A DNA stretch of 36,130 nt from assembly GCA_903900265.1 (NCBI GenBank), contig CAIUMM010000109.1, forward strand, positions 1 to 36,130. The letters are read 5' to 3'. Both the position numbers and the translations under genes were made by a program. Of the stretch, positions 1 to 8,254 are shown piece by piece. The notes under the pieces were generated by a model. That model was not told where the DNA came from, ran no database searches, and saw nothing but the letters and a program-made list of their open reading frames with translations. This DNA is from an uncultured Pseudomonadota bacterium. Lineage in GTDB: Bacteria > Myxococcota_A > UBA796 > SXON01. Numbering within the stretch: position 1 is the first letter of the stretch; the number at the start of each line of letters is the position of its first letter.

Positions 1-1
1 C

Positions 2-1774
2 GCGCCCGATGCGCAGAGCACTTCCTGGGGCCGTCTCCTCGGCCTCGCTCGCCCCGAAGCGGGGATCCTGAGCATCGCGACCATCGCGTTGCTGCTGGGT
101 TCCTCGCTGTCGTTGGTCGGCCCCCAAGGCGTGCGCATCCTGACCGACGCGGTCAACCAGCCGAACGGCAGGGAGATCCTGAAGACCACCGTCTTCGAGA
201 TGATGGGGCTGTTCGTGATGGTGGGGCTGTTCGGGTTCCTGCGCTCCTGGCTGTACACGCTGGCTGGGGAGCGCGTCGTCGCGCGGCTGCGGCGCGACCT
301 CTACAGCCGGATCATCGCGCAGGAGATCGGCTTCTTCGACGCGCAACGCACGGGTGAGCTGCTGAACCGGCTCTCGGCGGACACCAACGTCATCCAAAGC
401 GGCGTGACCGTGAACATCTCGATGGCGCTGCGCTTTTTTGTGCAAGCCTTGGGAAGCGTGTCGATCCTGCTGTGGACGAGCTGGAAGCTGACGCTGGTGA
501 TGCTCGCGGTGGTGCCGTTTGTGGCGATCGGCGCCATGCTTTTTGCGCGGCGCGTGCGGGCGCTGTCCAAGACCACGCAGGATGCGCTCGCTCAAGCCAG
601 CGAGGTCGCCGACGAGACCCTCGGCAACATTCGCACCGTTCGCAGCTTTGCACGCGAGCAGTTCGAGGTTGACCGCTACGACGGCAAGGTCAACACGGCG
701 TTTGAGATGGGGCGCCGGTTGGCGCTGACCTACGGCACCTTTCAGGGCGCGATGGGCTTTGCCGGCTTCGGCGCGGTCGCGTTGGTGTTGTGGTACGGCG
801 GCAACGAGGTGATCGACGGCACCTTGTCGTTGGGCGACCTCAACTCCTTCATGCTGTACACGATCGTCCTCGGGTTTTCGCTGGGCGCGTTGTCGGGCCT
901 GTACGGCGACTTCAACCGGGCGCTCGGCGCCAGCACGCGGGTCTTTGAGCTCATGGATCGCGAACCCGTGGGCGAGGCAGCGAGCCCAGCCGGAGCCGCT
1001 ACCAACGGCGCCGCTACCCACGGGGACCGTCTTCCGTCCATTCAAGGCCGCATGGTGCTCAGCGACGTGCAGTTCGCGTACCCCACGCGCTCAGACACGC
1101 CGGTGATGCGGAACATGAACCTCGTCCTCGAACCTGGGAAAGTGCTCGCGCTGGTCGGGCCCTCCGGCAGCGGAAAAAGCACCGTCGCCGCCTTGTTGGC
1201 GCGCTTTTACGATCCCCAGAGCGGGTCGGTGACCCTCGACGGCGTTGACCTCCGCAGCTTGGACCCGAAGTGGCTGCGTGAACAAGTCGGCGCGGTCTCG
1301 CAGGAGCCCGTGCTTTTTGCCTGCTCCATCGCGGAGAACATCCGCTACGGGCGCCAGGATGCGAGCGACGCCGACCTCATCGCCGCCGCAAAAGCCGCCA
1401 ATGCCCACAGCTTCATCGAAGGCTTCCCCGAAGGCTACCAGACCCTCGTCGGCGAGCGTGGCGTGCGGCTGTCCGGAGGTCAGAAGCAACGCCTCGCGAT
1501 CGCAAGGGCGATCCTGAAGGATCCGAAGATCCTCGTGCTGGACGAAGCCACCAGCGCGCTGGACGCCGAGAGCGAGCACCTCGTTCAAGAGGCGCTGGAG
1601 CGCTTGATGGTAGGTCGCACCGTGCTGATCATCGCGCACCGACTCTCCACCGTACGGGACGCCGACACCGTGGCGGTGGTGGACAAAGGCTGCGTGGTCG
1701 AAGCTGGAAAGCACGCGGACCTGGTCGCGCAGGACGGCGTCTACAAGCGGCTCGTCGAGCGCCAGTTCGGGTAA
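2..1774 (+). CDS. ABC exporter, fused membrane and ATPase domains (5' end cut by window)
   Basis: Half-size ABC exporter with one transmembrane domain followed by one ATPase domain, so it should work as a homodimer in the inner membrane. The reading frame is open from base 2, and the earliest visible residues (RLLGLARPEAG) already look like the start of an exporter membrane domain, so only the N-terminal end is missing; the TTG at 89 is not needed as a start. Visible motifs are Walker A (GPSGSGKST, bases 1157-1183), signature LSGGQKQR, Walker B ILVLDEATSALD and the switch histidine in IIAHRLST. A small Ala/Gly-rich linker (GAATNGAATHG) joins the two domains. The family resembles MsbA/ABCB10-type lipid or peptide exporters; the substrate cannot be read from sequence. 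It converges with the DegT gene, with 4 bases between the stops. Confidence 0.93.
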   Translation, partial: APDAQSTSWGRLLGLARPEAGILSIATIALLLGSSLSLVGPQGVRILTDAVNQPNGREILKTTVFEMMGLFVMVGLFGFLRSWLYTLAGERVVARLRRDLYSRIIAQEIGFFDAQRTGELLNRLSADTNVIQSGVTVNISMALRFFVQALGSVSILLWTSWKLTLVMLAVVPFVAIGAMLFARRVRALSKTTQDALAQASEVADETLGNIRTVRSFAREQFEVDRYDGKVNTAFEMGRRLALTYGTFQGAMGFAGFGAVALVLWYGGNEVIDGTLSLGDLNSFMLYTIVLGFSLGALSGLYGDFNRALGASTRVFELMDREPVGEAASPAGAATNGAATHGDRLPSIQGRMVLSDVQFAYPTRSDTPVMRNMNLVLEPGKVLALVGPSGSGKSTVAALLARFYDPQSGSVTLDGVDLRSLDPKWLREQVGAVSQEPVLFACSIAENIRYGRQDASDADLIAAAKAANAHSFIEGFPEGYQTLVGERGVRLSGGQKQRLAIARAILKDPKILVLDEATSALDAESEHLVQEALERLMVGRTVLIIAHRLSTVRDADTVAVVDKGCVVEAGKHADLVAQDGVYKRLVERQFG

Positions 1775-1778
1775 GCGC

Positions 1779-2840
1779 TCACCCGGCGACCGCACGCACC
1801 GCAGCGATCACCTGCGCGAGATCATCGTCCGACAAAGACTCGTGCACCGGGAGCGCGAGGCAGCGCGCGCAGAACGCGTCGGCGCGCGGCGTAGGACGGG
1901 CAAAATCTGCTAAAGCCGGCTGGCGCGACAGGGGCAGCGGGTAGTAGACCGCGCTCTCGACCCCGCGACCGCGCAGGCCGGCCACCACCGCGTCGCGCGC
2001 GACGCCGGACGGGAGCAGGACGACGTACTGGTGCACCGGATGACCGGGACCTCGCGGTAAGCGCTCGATCGAAGCGGGCAGATCCCGGTCGTAGATGCCC
2101 GCGTTCCGTCTGCGCATCGCGACACGCGCGGGCAGGTCGGTGAGGTGCGCGCCCAAGACCGCCGCCTGAACGGCGTCGAGTCGGCTGTTCGCGCCCACCA
2201 CCCCGTCGACGGTCTCGGCGAGGTAGGCGGTCGGCATCCCGTGATGCGTCAGCAGGTGCACCTTGCGGGCGACCTCGGCATCATCGGTCAGCACGCATCC
2301 GCCGTCTCCCGCCGCTCCGAGGGTCTTGGTCGGGTAGAAGCTCACCGCGGCGATGATGCCCGTGCGACACGGAGGATCCGCACCTGCCGACTGCGCCGCA
2401 TCGTCCACGACCGGCACCGGCAACGCTGGCAGCGCGCACCGCTCTCCGTAGAGGTGCACCGCCATCACCGCGCGGGTGCGCGAAGAAATCGGCAGGTTCT
2501 CTGCATCAAGTAGCGGGATATCGGCTCGGACATCGGCGATGACGGGAACAGCACCGATCCGGCACACCGCCCCCGCGCTCGCAAAGAACGTGACCGCAGG
2601 CACGATCACCTCGTCGCCCGCACGTACGCCGACCGCTTGCAGCGCGTAGACCAGCGCGTCGGTGCCGCTGTTCACGCCCACCGCGTGCTTCCACGCAAAA
2701 TGCCGGGCGATCGCCGACATCGTCGCCGCGACCACCGGCCCGCCCACATACCGACCGGAGCGCAGCACCTCGAGCACCGCCGGCTCCACGAGCCCCGCCA
2801 CCCGCGCATGACGGGCGGCGAGATCCGCCATGGTGATCAC
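1779..2840 (-). CDS. DegT/DnrJ/EryC1/StrS-family PLP aminotransferase
   Basis: PLP-dependent enzyme of the sugar-aminotransferase family, which usually transfers an amino group from glutamate to a keto-sugar bound to a nucleotide. The family pattern is clear: GVNSGTDAL near residues 55-63 for phosphate binding, DDAAQSAGA at 146-154 and the Schiff-base lysine in SFYPTKTLGA (Lys172). At 353 residues it is near the usual 360-400. The GTG at 2840 overlaps the stop of the upstream permease gene as GTGA, so translation is probably coupled; an ATG at 2831 is an alternative. It is the last gene of a four-gene overlapping operon with an ABC transporter and a SPASM protein. The actual substrate is unknown, and no glycosyltransferase or nucleotide-sugar gene lies nearby. 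Confidence 0.88.
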   Translation of the reverse strand: MITMADLAARHARVAGLVEPAVLEVLRSGRYVGGPVVAATMSAIARHFAWKHAVGVNSGTDALVYALQAVGVRAGDEVIVPAVTFFASAGAVCRIGAVPVIADVRADIPLLDAENLPISSRTRAVMAVHLYGERCALPALPVPVVDDAAQSAGADPPCRTGIIAAVSFYPTKTLGAAGDGGCVLTDDAEVARKVHLLTHHGMPTAYLAETVDGVVGANSRLDAVQAAVLGAHLTDLPARVAMRRRNAGIYDRDLPASIERLPRGPGHPVHQYVVLLPSGVARDAVVAGLRGRGVESAVYYPLPLSRQPALADFARPTPRADAFCARCLALPVHESLSDDDLAQVIAAVRAVAG

Positions 2841-3625
2841 TTGAAGTCCCGACGCTCAAACACCAGCATCGCGGCCCCCAACACCGCAGCGGTGTAGCCG
2901 ACCGCGTACGCGACCGCCCACATCACCTCAGACCCTGGGACCGCGATGCCGTGCACCGCCTCGCTGCGCAGGTTGTACATCCCGAGGTTGGGCACGATCC
3001 GGTACAAGGTGAGGGTCAACGACTGAAACGCGGGGTTTTCGCTCGCCTTCCCGAACGTGTAGAGATCGTCGGCAAAATGGCCGATCACGTACACACAGAG
3101 CGTGTAGGCGCTCGCGGACATCGGCGACGCGAATGTCGAGAACAGCGTCGCGAACGCGGTCACGAGGGTGAGCTCGAGCATGAGCATGCCCATCGCCAGA
3201 TACACACCGGCGCCCGGAAGCCCCTGTTGGTAGCCGATAACCACGGTGTACAGCAGCGTGAGGATGCCGACTTCGACCGCCAGCGTCGCCCACAGCCCGA
3301 AGTACTTGCCAAGCAGGATCTGCCACCGAGGCAGCGGCTTCGAGGCGAGCGTGTAGATGGTCTTGCGCTCGATCTCCTTCCAGACCAAGCCCACACCGAG
3401 GAAGATCGCGATGATGCCGCCCACCAGGGAGATTCCGCCGAGCCCGACGCCACGAACGACCTTGTCGCGGTCACCGAGCGCGACCTCGCGCATCCCCAAC
3501 GAAGCGAGCAGCAGCAGCACCGCAAAGAAGATGATGCTGTACAGCACCTTGTCGCGGATCGCCTCACGAAACGTGTTGGAGGCGACTGCGAAGATGCGAC
3601 GAGAAGCCAAACCCAGCGCGCTCAT
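2837..3625 (-). CDS. ABC-2 type transporter permease
   Basis: Inner-membrane permease, 262 residues, with about six hydrophobic segments and the N-terminal pattern of ABC-2 permeases of the NosY/gliding-motility type (NTFREAIRDKVLYSI near residues 17-31, then long hydrophobic helices). The cytoplasmic stretch WKEIERKTIYTLASKP is typical of this family. Its start ATG overlaps the stop of the ATPase gene (ATGA at 3622-3625) and its own stop overlaps the DegT start, so the pair probably makes one exporter or membrane-remodelling complex. The substrate is unknown. The assignment to the family is firm; the transported molecule is not. Confidence 0.88.
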   Translation of the reverse strand: MSALGLASRRIFAVASNTFREAIRDKVLYSIIFFAVLLLLASLGMREVALGDRDKVVRGVGLGGISLVGGIIAIFLGVGLVWKEIERKTIYTLASKPLPRWQILLGKYFGLWATLAVEVGILTLLYTVVIGYQQGLPGAGVYLAMGMLMLELTLVTAFATLFSTFASPMSASAYTLCVYVIGHFADDLYTFGKASENPAFQSLTLTLYRIVPNLGMYNLRSEAVHGIAVPGSEVMWAVAYAVGYTAAVLGAAMLVFERRDFK

Positions 3626-4527
3626 GCCAACACCCCCATGCGCTTGGCGTCCACCGGGCGCGCGCGCTCCACTTCATCGAGGAGCACCTGCTCCAAGCTC
3701 TTGGAGACCGCGTGCACCGAGACGATGCTCCAGCCCTCGCGGCGCACCGCGTCGATCACCGTGTCAACGCCGTCCGGAGCGGCCTTGCGGGTCTCGACCG
3801 CGCCTCCTTTTCGCACGACGATGTCCACGTGCTGCACCGCGCTGGCGACCAGCTCGGTCACCTTGCCCTGCCCGCGCAGCTCGCCGCGCACGATCATCGC
3901 CACGCGATCGCAGATCGCCTCGATGTCCGAGAGGATGTGCGAAGAGAAGAACACGGTTTTTCCAGCGCGGCGCTCTTCGAGGATGAGGTCGCGGACCAGC
4001 GCGCGTCCGATGGGGTCTAGGCCGCTCATCGGCTCGTCCAAGACCAACAGCGACGGGTCGGCGATCAGCGCCTGCGCGAGCCCGGCGCGCTGCAGCATGC
4101 CCTTGGAGAACTTGCCAAGGGGAACGTCGCGGAATCGCGCGAGGTCCACCCGCTCCAATAGGGCGGCGATGCGCGGACCACGCTCGGCGGAGGGCACATC
4201 GCCCAACCGAGCGTAGAACTCAAGGAACTCCCGCGCCGTCAGGTGTTCATAAAAGTAAGGCCGTTCCGGCAGAAAGCCCACACGCGCGCGCGACGCGGGA
4301 TCCAGAATCGACACGCCATGAATCCACCCGGCGCCCGCGGTAGGACGCTGTAAGCCCATCAAGGTCTTGATCGCCGTGGTCTTGCCGGCCCCGTTGGGGC
4401 CTACGAAGCCAAAGCTGGAGCCCTCTGGCACGTCCAGATCGAGGTTGGCGAGCGCAAGGTAGGGAAAGCGAAAGAACCCGGAAAAGTAGGTCTTTCCTAA
4501 CTTCTCGGTGCGAATCGCCGCGCTCAT
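3622..4527 (-). CDS. ABC transporter ATP-binding protein
   Basis: Cytoplasmic ATPase partner of the permease at 2837-3625. It has Walker A GPNGAGKTT (residues 43-51), a degenerate signature FSKGM, Walker B LLVLDEPMSGLD and the switch histidine in FSSHIL, followed by a C-terminal regulatory tail of about 90 residues. The reading frame is open further upstream (to 4602), but the ATG at 4527 forms an ATGA overlap with the stop of the SPASM gene and directly precedes the normal family start (IRTEKLGKTY), so it is chosen, giving 301 residues. The protein resembles the ATPases of Nos/gliding-type and multidrug ABC-2 systems. The tight overlaps on both sides imply fixed co-expression with its neighbours. 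Confidence 0.92.
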   Translation of the reverse strand: MSAAIRTEKLGKTYFSGFFRFPYLALANLDLDVPEGSSFGFVGPNGAGKTTAIKTLMGLQRPTAGAGWIHGVSILDPASRARVGFLPERPYFYEHLTAREFLEFYARLGDVPSAERGPRIAALLERVDLARFRDVPLGKFSKGMLQRAGLAQALIADPSLLVLDEPMSGLDPIGRALVRDLILEERRAGKTVFFSSHILSDIEAICDRVAMIVRGELRGQGKVTELVASAVQHVDIVVRKGGAVETRKAAPDGVDTVIDAVRREGWSIVSVHAVSKSLEQVLLDEVERARPVDAKRMGVLA

Positions 4528-4841
4528 CGCCCCATCCCGCGGCTGCTCTGCCACGCAGCGACCCGTTCGGGGGACAGCGTTCCAGCCGAACGCCAGTTGC
4601 AACGCGTGCAGTACGGACCTGAATCCTCAAATCTTCCTGCAACCTGAGCCGTGCGCCAGTCATCCATCGTCTTGCTCTTCCAGATCTCTGCGAGGGGGTT
4701 TTGGTTGACGTTTCCTACCTTGTTCTCCAGATGCTCATCAAGACAACAGGTCGTAACGTCGCCGTTGACCTGCACCATCGGCGTGTCCCACAGGCCCGCG
4801 CACGGAGGCCGGAATGCGAGCTTTTGTGCAGACTTCGCCAT
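4524..4841 (-). CDS. Standalone SPASM-domain iron-sulfur protein
   Basis: Small protein of 105 residues that is almost entirely a SPASM-type cluster domain, normally the C-terminal auxiliary domain of radical SAM enzymes. The pattern PPC...GDVTTCCLD...[12 protein letters not shown]...YCTRC gives cysteines 14, 32, 33, 78 and 81, enough for one [4Fe-4S] cluster. There is no radical SAM CxxxCxxC domain: an in-frame TAG lies just before the TTG at 4850, and thyX diverges beyond it, so this is not simply a broken C-terminus within the window. The ATG at 4841 is chosen; GTG 4847 and TTG 4850 are possible. It is the first gene of the operon and its stop overlaps the ABC ATPase start (ATGA). Function is unknown; it could serve a radical SAM enzyme encoded elsewhere. 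Confidence 0.82.
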   Translation of the reverse strand: MAKSAQKLAFRPPCAGLWDTPMVQVNGDVTTCCLDEHLENKVGNVNQNPLAEIWKSKTMDDWRTAQVAGRFEDSGPYCTRCNWRSAGTLSPERVAAWQSSRGMGR

Positions 4842-4901
4842 GCACACCAACTAACGCATTGGGACCTCCCGGGAACCCTCGCGCCGGGCTACGCGGAGGC
4901 T

Positions 4902-5810
4902 ATGCCTACCGCTGACGACGTCGCAGAACTTCAGGCCCAGCTCGCGGATCGTTCGGTCACCCGGCGTCCGACGGTGCAGGCGCTCGAAGACCGCCTGTTT
5001 CACCCGATCCCTTGTCTGGACCACGGCTTTGTACGGGTCGTCGACTACATGGGCGACGACGACGCCGTCGTGCAGGCCGCGCGCGTCTCGTACGGAAAAG
5101 GCACGCGCACCGCGACCGATGATCGCGGGCTGATCCGCTACTTGATGCGCCATCGGCACACCACGCCGCTGGAGATGTGCGAGCTGAAGCTGCACGTCAA
5201 GCTGCCGATCTTCGTCGCGCGCCAGTGGATCCGGCACCGCACGGCGAACGTCAACGAGTACAGCGCCCGCTACTCGCTGATGGATCGCGAGTTCTACCTG
5301 CCGCGCGTAGAAGACCTCGCGGTGCAATCGACAAACAACAAGCAGGGACGCGGCGAATCGCTCGACGCGAACGCCGCGGCAGAGGTGCTTCGGCTGCTGC
5401 GCCGCGACCACGACCAGTCGTACGAGACCTACGAACATCTGGTCGAAGACGTCGGACTCGCGCGCGAGCTCGCCCGGATGAACCTGTCGGTCGGGTTCTA
5501 CACCCAGTGGTATTGGAAGGTAGACCTTCACAATCTCCTGCATTTCCTCGCCCTGCGCATCGATCCGCACGCTCAGTACGAGATCCGCGTGTACGGCGAG
5601 GCCATCGCCAACATCGTCAAAGCGTGGGTCCCGCACTGCTGGGAGGCCTTCGAAGACTACCGGCTCGGCGCGTTCACCCTGTCCGCACCGATGCTTCGCG
5701 TGGTGCGCAGAATGCTCGCGGGCGAGCCGGTCGACGCGGCGAGCTCGGGGTTATCCAAGCGCGAGTGGACCGAGATGATGCAGGCGCTCCAGCCGGAAAA
5801 CAAAGCATGA
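4902..5810 (+). CDS. thyX: Flavin-dependent thymidylate synthase ThyX
   Basis: Makes dTMP from dUMP using methylene-tetrahydrofolate, FAD and NADPH. The diagnostic ThyX motif RHRx7S is present as [11 protein letters not shown] (residues 111-121), with ARQWIRHR before it and SARYS after it. At 302 residues it is longer than the 220-260 of many ThyX proteins, with about 40 extra N-terminal residues. The frame is open upstream to 4701, but that part lies over the SPASM gene on the other strand; the ATG at 4902 has GGAGG at 4895-4899, only 2 bases away. No thyA is seen. The stop overlaps the next start (ATGA), coupling it to a small lipoprotein. Only about 60 bases separate it from the divergent SPASM operon, so the promoters must share that gap. 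Confidence 0.95.
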   Translation: MPTADDVAELQAQLADRSVTRRPTVQALEDRLFHPIPCLDHGFVRVVDYMGDDDAVVQAARVSYGKGTRTATDDRGLIRYLMRHRHTTPLEMCELKLHVKLPIFVARQWIRHRTANVNEYSARYSLMDREFYLPRVEDLAVQSTNNKQGRGESLDANAAAEVLRLLRRDHDQSYETYEHLVEDVGLARELARMNLSVGFYTQWYWKVDLHNLLHFLALRIDPHAQYEIRVYGEAIANIVKAWVPHCWEAFEDYRLGAFTLSAPMLRVVRRMLAGEPVDAASSGLSKREWTEMMQALQPENKA

Positions 5811-6343
5811 GCCTCCTCCATCAGACCACAAGCGTGCAACAGGGTGCGCTCCTCTGCTGCGCCGCGCTGTGGCTGACCGCCTGCGGCGTTCAAGAGCCGA
5901 TGATGCTGCCGAACCCGCCCCCCACGCCCGCAGCGCTGCAGTCCGGGACCGAAGCCGATGAGGTCACCGTGTCGGGCACGGTCTCAGCGATGAGCGCCGA
6001 CACCCGCTCCTGGGTTCAGGTCGGCGACGGGCAGACGGTCATCGGTCATTTGCCGTCTACTGGCGTGTTGAGCGTAGACGGTCGCGCCGCGCTCGCTGGG
6101 GATCTGGTAGTGGGCATGGAGATCACCACCCACGGGCATCAAGCGGGTGACCTCGTGATCGTGCAAGACGCCAAAGCCACCACCCCGGCGGCGCTGCTCC
6201 CGCCCGCGGCGAGCACCGCGGGGGACGCCACCGACCCCGCGGCATCGGCGATCGCAGGGGACGCGACCATGCCGGACGCTGCGCCGACCGCGCCCACGCC
6301 GGCCGCGCCCGTCACGCCCCCGACCAAGCCCGCGGCGCCGTAG
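5807..6343 (+). CDS. Small lipoprotein with an OB-like domain and Ala/Pro-rich tail
   Basis: Predicted lipoprotein of 178 residues. A signal peptide ends in the lipobox LTAC, with Cys26 as the lipidated residue. It is followed by a Pro-rich linker, a small beta-rich domain at about residues 45-125 ([32 protein letters not shown]) resembling OB-fold or DUF5666-like modules, and a low-complexity Ala/Pro/Thr tail that reads as a cell-surface spacer. It starts inside the thyX stop (ATGA), so it is probably translated by coupling. No enzyme motif is visible and the function is unknown. The domain resemblance is a weak judgement by eye. Confidence 0.8.
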   Translation: MSLLHQTTSVQQGALLCCAALWLTACGVQEPMMLPNPPPTPAALQSGTEADEVTVSGTVSAMSADTRSWVQVGDGQTVIGHLPSTGVLSVDGRAALAGDLVVGMEITTHGHQAGDLVIVQDAKATTPAALLPPAASTAGDATDPAASAIAGDATMPDAAPTAPTPAAPVTPPTKPAAP

Positions 6344-6357
6344 CCGCTCCGCGCTCG

Positions 6358-7263
6358 TCAGCCCCCCGCGGCGAGGAACATCCCAAGCGCGGCGAGGGCG
6401 ATGAAGCCCCAGCGCGCGGGGCTCAGCGGCTCGCGCAAGACCACGCGACCGTAGAGCACCGTCAGCAACGCCGACAAGGACGCGGGCGGGCTGACCACCG
6501 CCACCGGCGCAAGTCGGGTCGCGAAGGTGAAGCACACGAACCCAGCGCCTTCAAAGAGCGCCATGCCCGCCACGACCGGCACCGCCGAGAGCGGAGGCGG
6601 AACCCCGATCTCCCGCCGAAGCAGCAGCAACGGCGCCAGCACCACCCACTGCGCCATCCACGCCGCCGGGATCACCCCGATGGCGCCGAGATCGCCGCGC
6701 ATCCGTGCGCACCCAGCCACCATCACCCCAAAGCCAATCGCGCTCGCCGCGGCCCACAGCATCGCCGCGACGGGCACCCCCGAGCGACTCGAATCCCCCG
6801 GAGCGCTCGCCAGCACGCTGTTCCCCAACGCCCCAGCGACGATCAGCGCCCCGCCGACCCACTGGCCCTGACTCGGCGTATCGCCCGACCACAGCACCCC
6901 GACCACCGCCGCCGGCACCGACCACGCCGTGACGATCGGCACAACCACGGTCAACGCGCCGCGCGTATACGCCACGCTCATGCCGTAGTACCCAAAGCAG
7001 CTCGCCACCGCCGTGACCGCCAGATCCGTCCACGCCGGGAAGTGCGGCCAGCCTTCGAGCCAGCAGGACAGCGGAAACAACACCGCGCTGCCGATCCCCT
7101 GGGCCCAGAACATCGCGCGCAGGTTCCCCACCGCCAGCGAAGCCCGTCGCACGTACACATTGGCGAGCGACCAGAACACCGAGCACGACAGCGCGAGGAG
7201 CACGGCCAGCGCGGCAGGAGCATTCAAGAAGGTCGACGGCGAAGACACCCGGAGGCCTATCAC
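6358..7263 (-). CDS. EamA/DMT-family membrane transporter
   Basis: Inner-membrane protein of 301 residues with about ten hydrophobic helices arranged as two similar halves, as in the EamA (drug/metabolite transporter) family. Typical family features are the early helix SVFWSLANVYVRRAS, the glycine-rich helices of the first half and the end segment YGRVVLREPLSPARWGFIALAALGM. Members export amino acids, sugars or other small metabolites; the substrate is not readable. The GTG at 7263 is the longest start; GTG 7248 or TTG 7227 are possible, and no clear ribosome site separates them. It converges with the preceding lipoprotein gene, with 14 bases between the stops. Confidence 0.85.
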   Translation of the reverse strand: MIGLRVSSPSTFLNAPAALAVLLALSCSVFWSLANVYVRRASLAVGNLRAMFWAQGIGSAVLFPLSCWLEGWPHFPAWTDLAVTAVASCFGYYGMSVAYTRGALTVVVPIVTAWSVPAAVVGVLWSGDTPSQGQWVGGALIVAGALGNSVLASAPGDSSRSGVPVAAMLWAAASAIGFGVMVAGCARMRGDLGAIGVIPAAWMAQWVVLAPLLLLRREIGVPPPLSAVPVVAGMALFEGAGFVCFTFATRLAPVAVVSPPASLSALLTVLYGRVVLREPLSPARWGFIALAALGMFLAAGG

Positions 7264-7338
7264 CAGACCAACCGTGACACCTCGCTACACGCGGACCGCC
7301 CCACCCCAGGGTTATTTCTACAGTCTCTTCTGGACCCC

Positions 7339-8136
7339 GTGCTCACGCTCCTGCTCCACATCGCCGAAGCTGCCGATCTGGCGCCCGAAGCGGTGACCGA
7401 CCTGCCGTGGGCAGACTTCGGGTACACGCCGAACGCGCGTGAATCGGCCGACAAGCGCCCGGAGATCCTCGCGATCGGCGCAGGCGGTGGCTACGCGCTG
7501 TGGGACCCGGTGCAAGGGCGCGTGATCACGACCGGAGGGACGTTCCTCGCAGCAAACGTCGACGCGCTCGGCGTTTGCGCCGATGGCGATGTGCTCGTCG
7601 CGTATGGGGAGACACTCTCGCGACGCGGGCCGAACGGCGATGTACGCGGCGAGCTGACGCTGCGCAACGCCCTCCCACCGGGAGCGGCGTTGATCATGGA
7701 CGGCGAGACGGTGATGCGCCTCTCCGCCGAAGGCTCCGAAGCCGTCGCCATCGCCGCCGCAGAAGGGTTGAAGCTGTGGATGGGCGACACCCGCGCCTCC
7801 ACCGCGCCTACGGTGAAGCGCCTGTCCCGAAACAGCGGGGGAAGCACGCTCCAGGTCAACGGGCGCGACGTGCTCGACACCAACGGCTACGCATCCGGCC
7901 GCGTGCTCGGAGACTGGCTCTTAGTCGAAGAGCGCAGCGTCGAAGACGTCGGTGAGGTCGGCGTCCTCGGCGTGCGACGCACGCTGGTGAGCCTGTCCAC
8001 CGGCGAGCGCACCGCGCCGATGACCACCCAAGGTTGGCTGTACCGACCCGGCGTGACCCTCGGTCCGGACGGGTCGATCGCCTGGTTGGCACCGACCGCA
8101 GAAGGTTTGGAGATCTGGCGGGTGCGCGCCCAGTAA
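7339..8136 (+). CDS. Unknown protein, possible beta-propeller fold
   Basis: About 265 residues with no family that I recognise. The body has repeated short beta-strand-like stretches (EILAIGAGGGYALWD, VLGDWLLVEERS, SIAWLAPTAEGLEIWRV) that resemble the blades of WD40 or PQQ-type propellers, but no repeat is regular enough to prove it. The frame is open back to 7042, overlapping the EamA gene; outside that overlap the only usual start codon is GTG 7339, which has no good ribosome-binding site. That start would give a short hydrophobic N-terminus (LTLLLHIAEAAD), perhaps a weak signal peptide. Coding is supported by the long open frame and the even domain-like composition. It is followed by 118 bases of non-coding DNA with repeats. 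Confidence 0.65.
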   Translation: MLTLLLHIAEAADLAPEAVTDLPWADFGYTPNARESADKRPEILAIGAGGGYALWDPVQGRVITTGGTFLAANVDALGVCADGDVLVAYGETLSRRGPNGDVRGELTLRNALPPGAALIMDGETVMRLSAEGSEAVAIAAAEGLKLWMGDTRASTAPTVKRLSRNSGGSTLQVNGRDVLDTNGYASGRVLGDWLLVEERSVEDVGEVGVLGVRRTLVSLSTGERTAPMTTQGWLYRPGVTLGPDGSIAWLAPTAEGLEIWRVRAQ

Positions 8137-8172
8137 TTCTTGACTGAATTCTTGACCGAATTTTTGACCGAA
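8137..8172 (+). repeat. Three tandem 12-base repeats upstream of cstA
   Basis: Three adjacent copies, TTCTTGACTGAA, TTCTTGACCGAA and TTTTTGACCGAA, begin directly after the stop codon of the preceding gene, about 83 bases before the cstA start. Each unit has TTC and GAA at its ends as inverted arms, and each contains TTGAC, a -35-like core. They could be stacked operator sites for a regulator of cstA, or a simple slipped duplication. The short frame across them (LTEFLTEFLTE) runs into cstA in the wrong frame and is not taken as a gene. Confidence 0.7.
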
Positions 8173-8254
8173 TCCCGGATCGAGTCCATGGCCGGCACGC
8201 ACTTCGGCATCGGCCGCAGCCCCCAGCGCACGGCAAGCGGTGTAGACTCGCGCC

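Noticed and set aside
4527..4602. 25-residue N-terminal extension of the ABC ATPase
   Set aside because: It overlaps the SPASM gene, has no family resemblance, and ATG 4527 forms an ATGA overlap like the other junctions.
4701..4901. 67-residue N-terminal extension of ThyX
   Set aside because: It is antisense to the SPASM gene and unlike ThyX; ATG 4902 has a GGAGG site.
8140..8254. Short frame encoding LTEFLTEFLTE over the 12-base repeats
   Set aside because: It runs into cstA in another frame, has no ribosome site and is a by-product of the tandem repeat.
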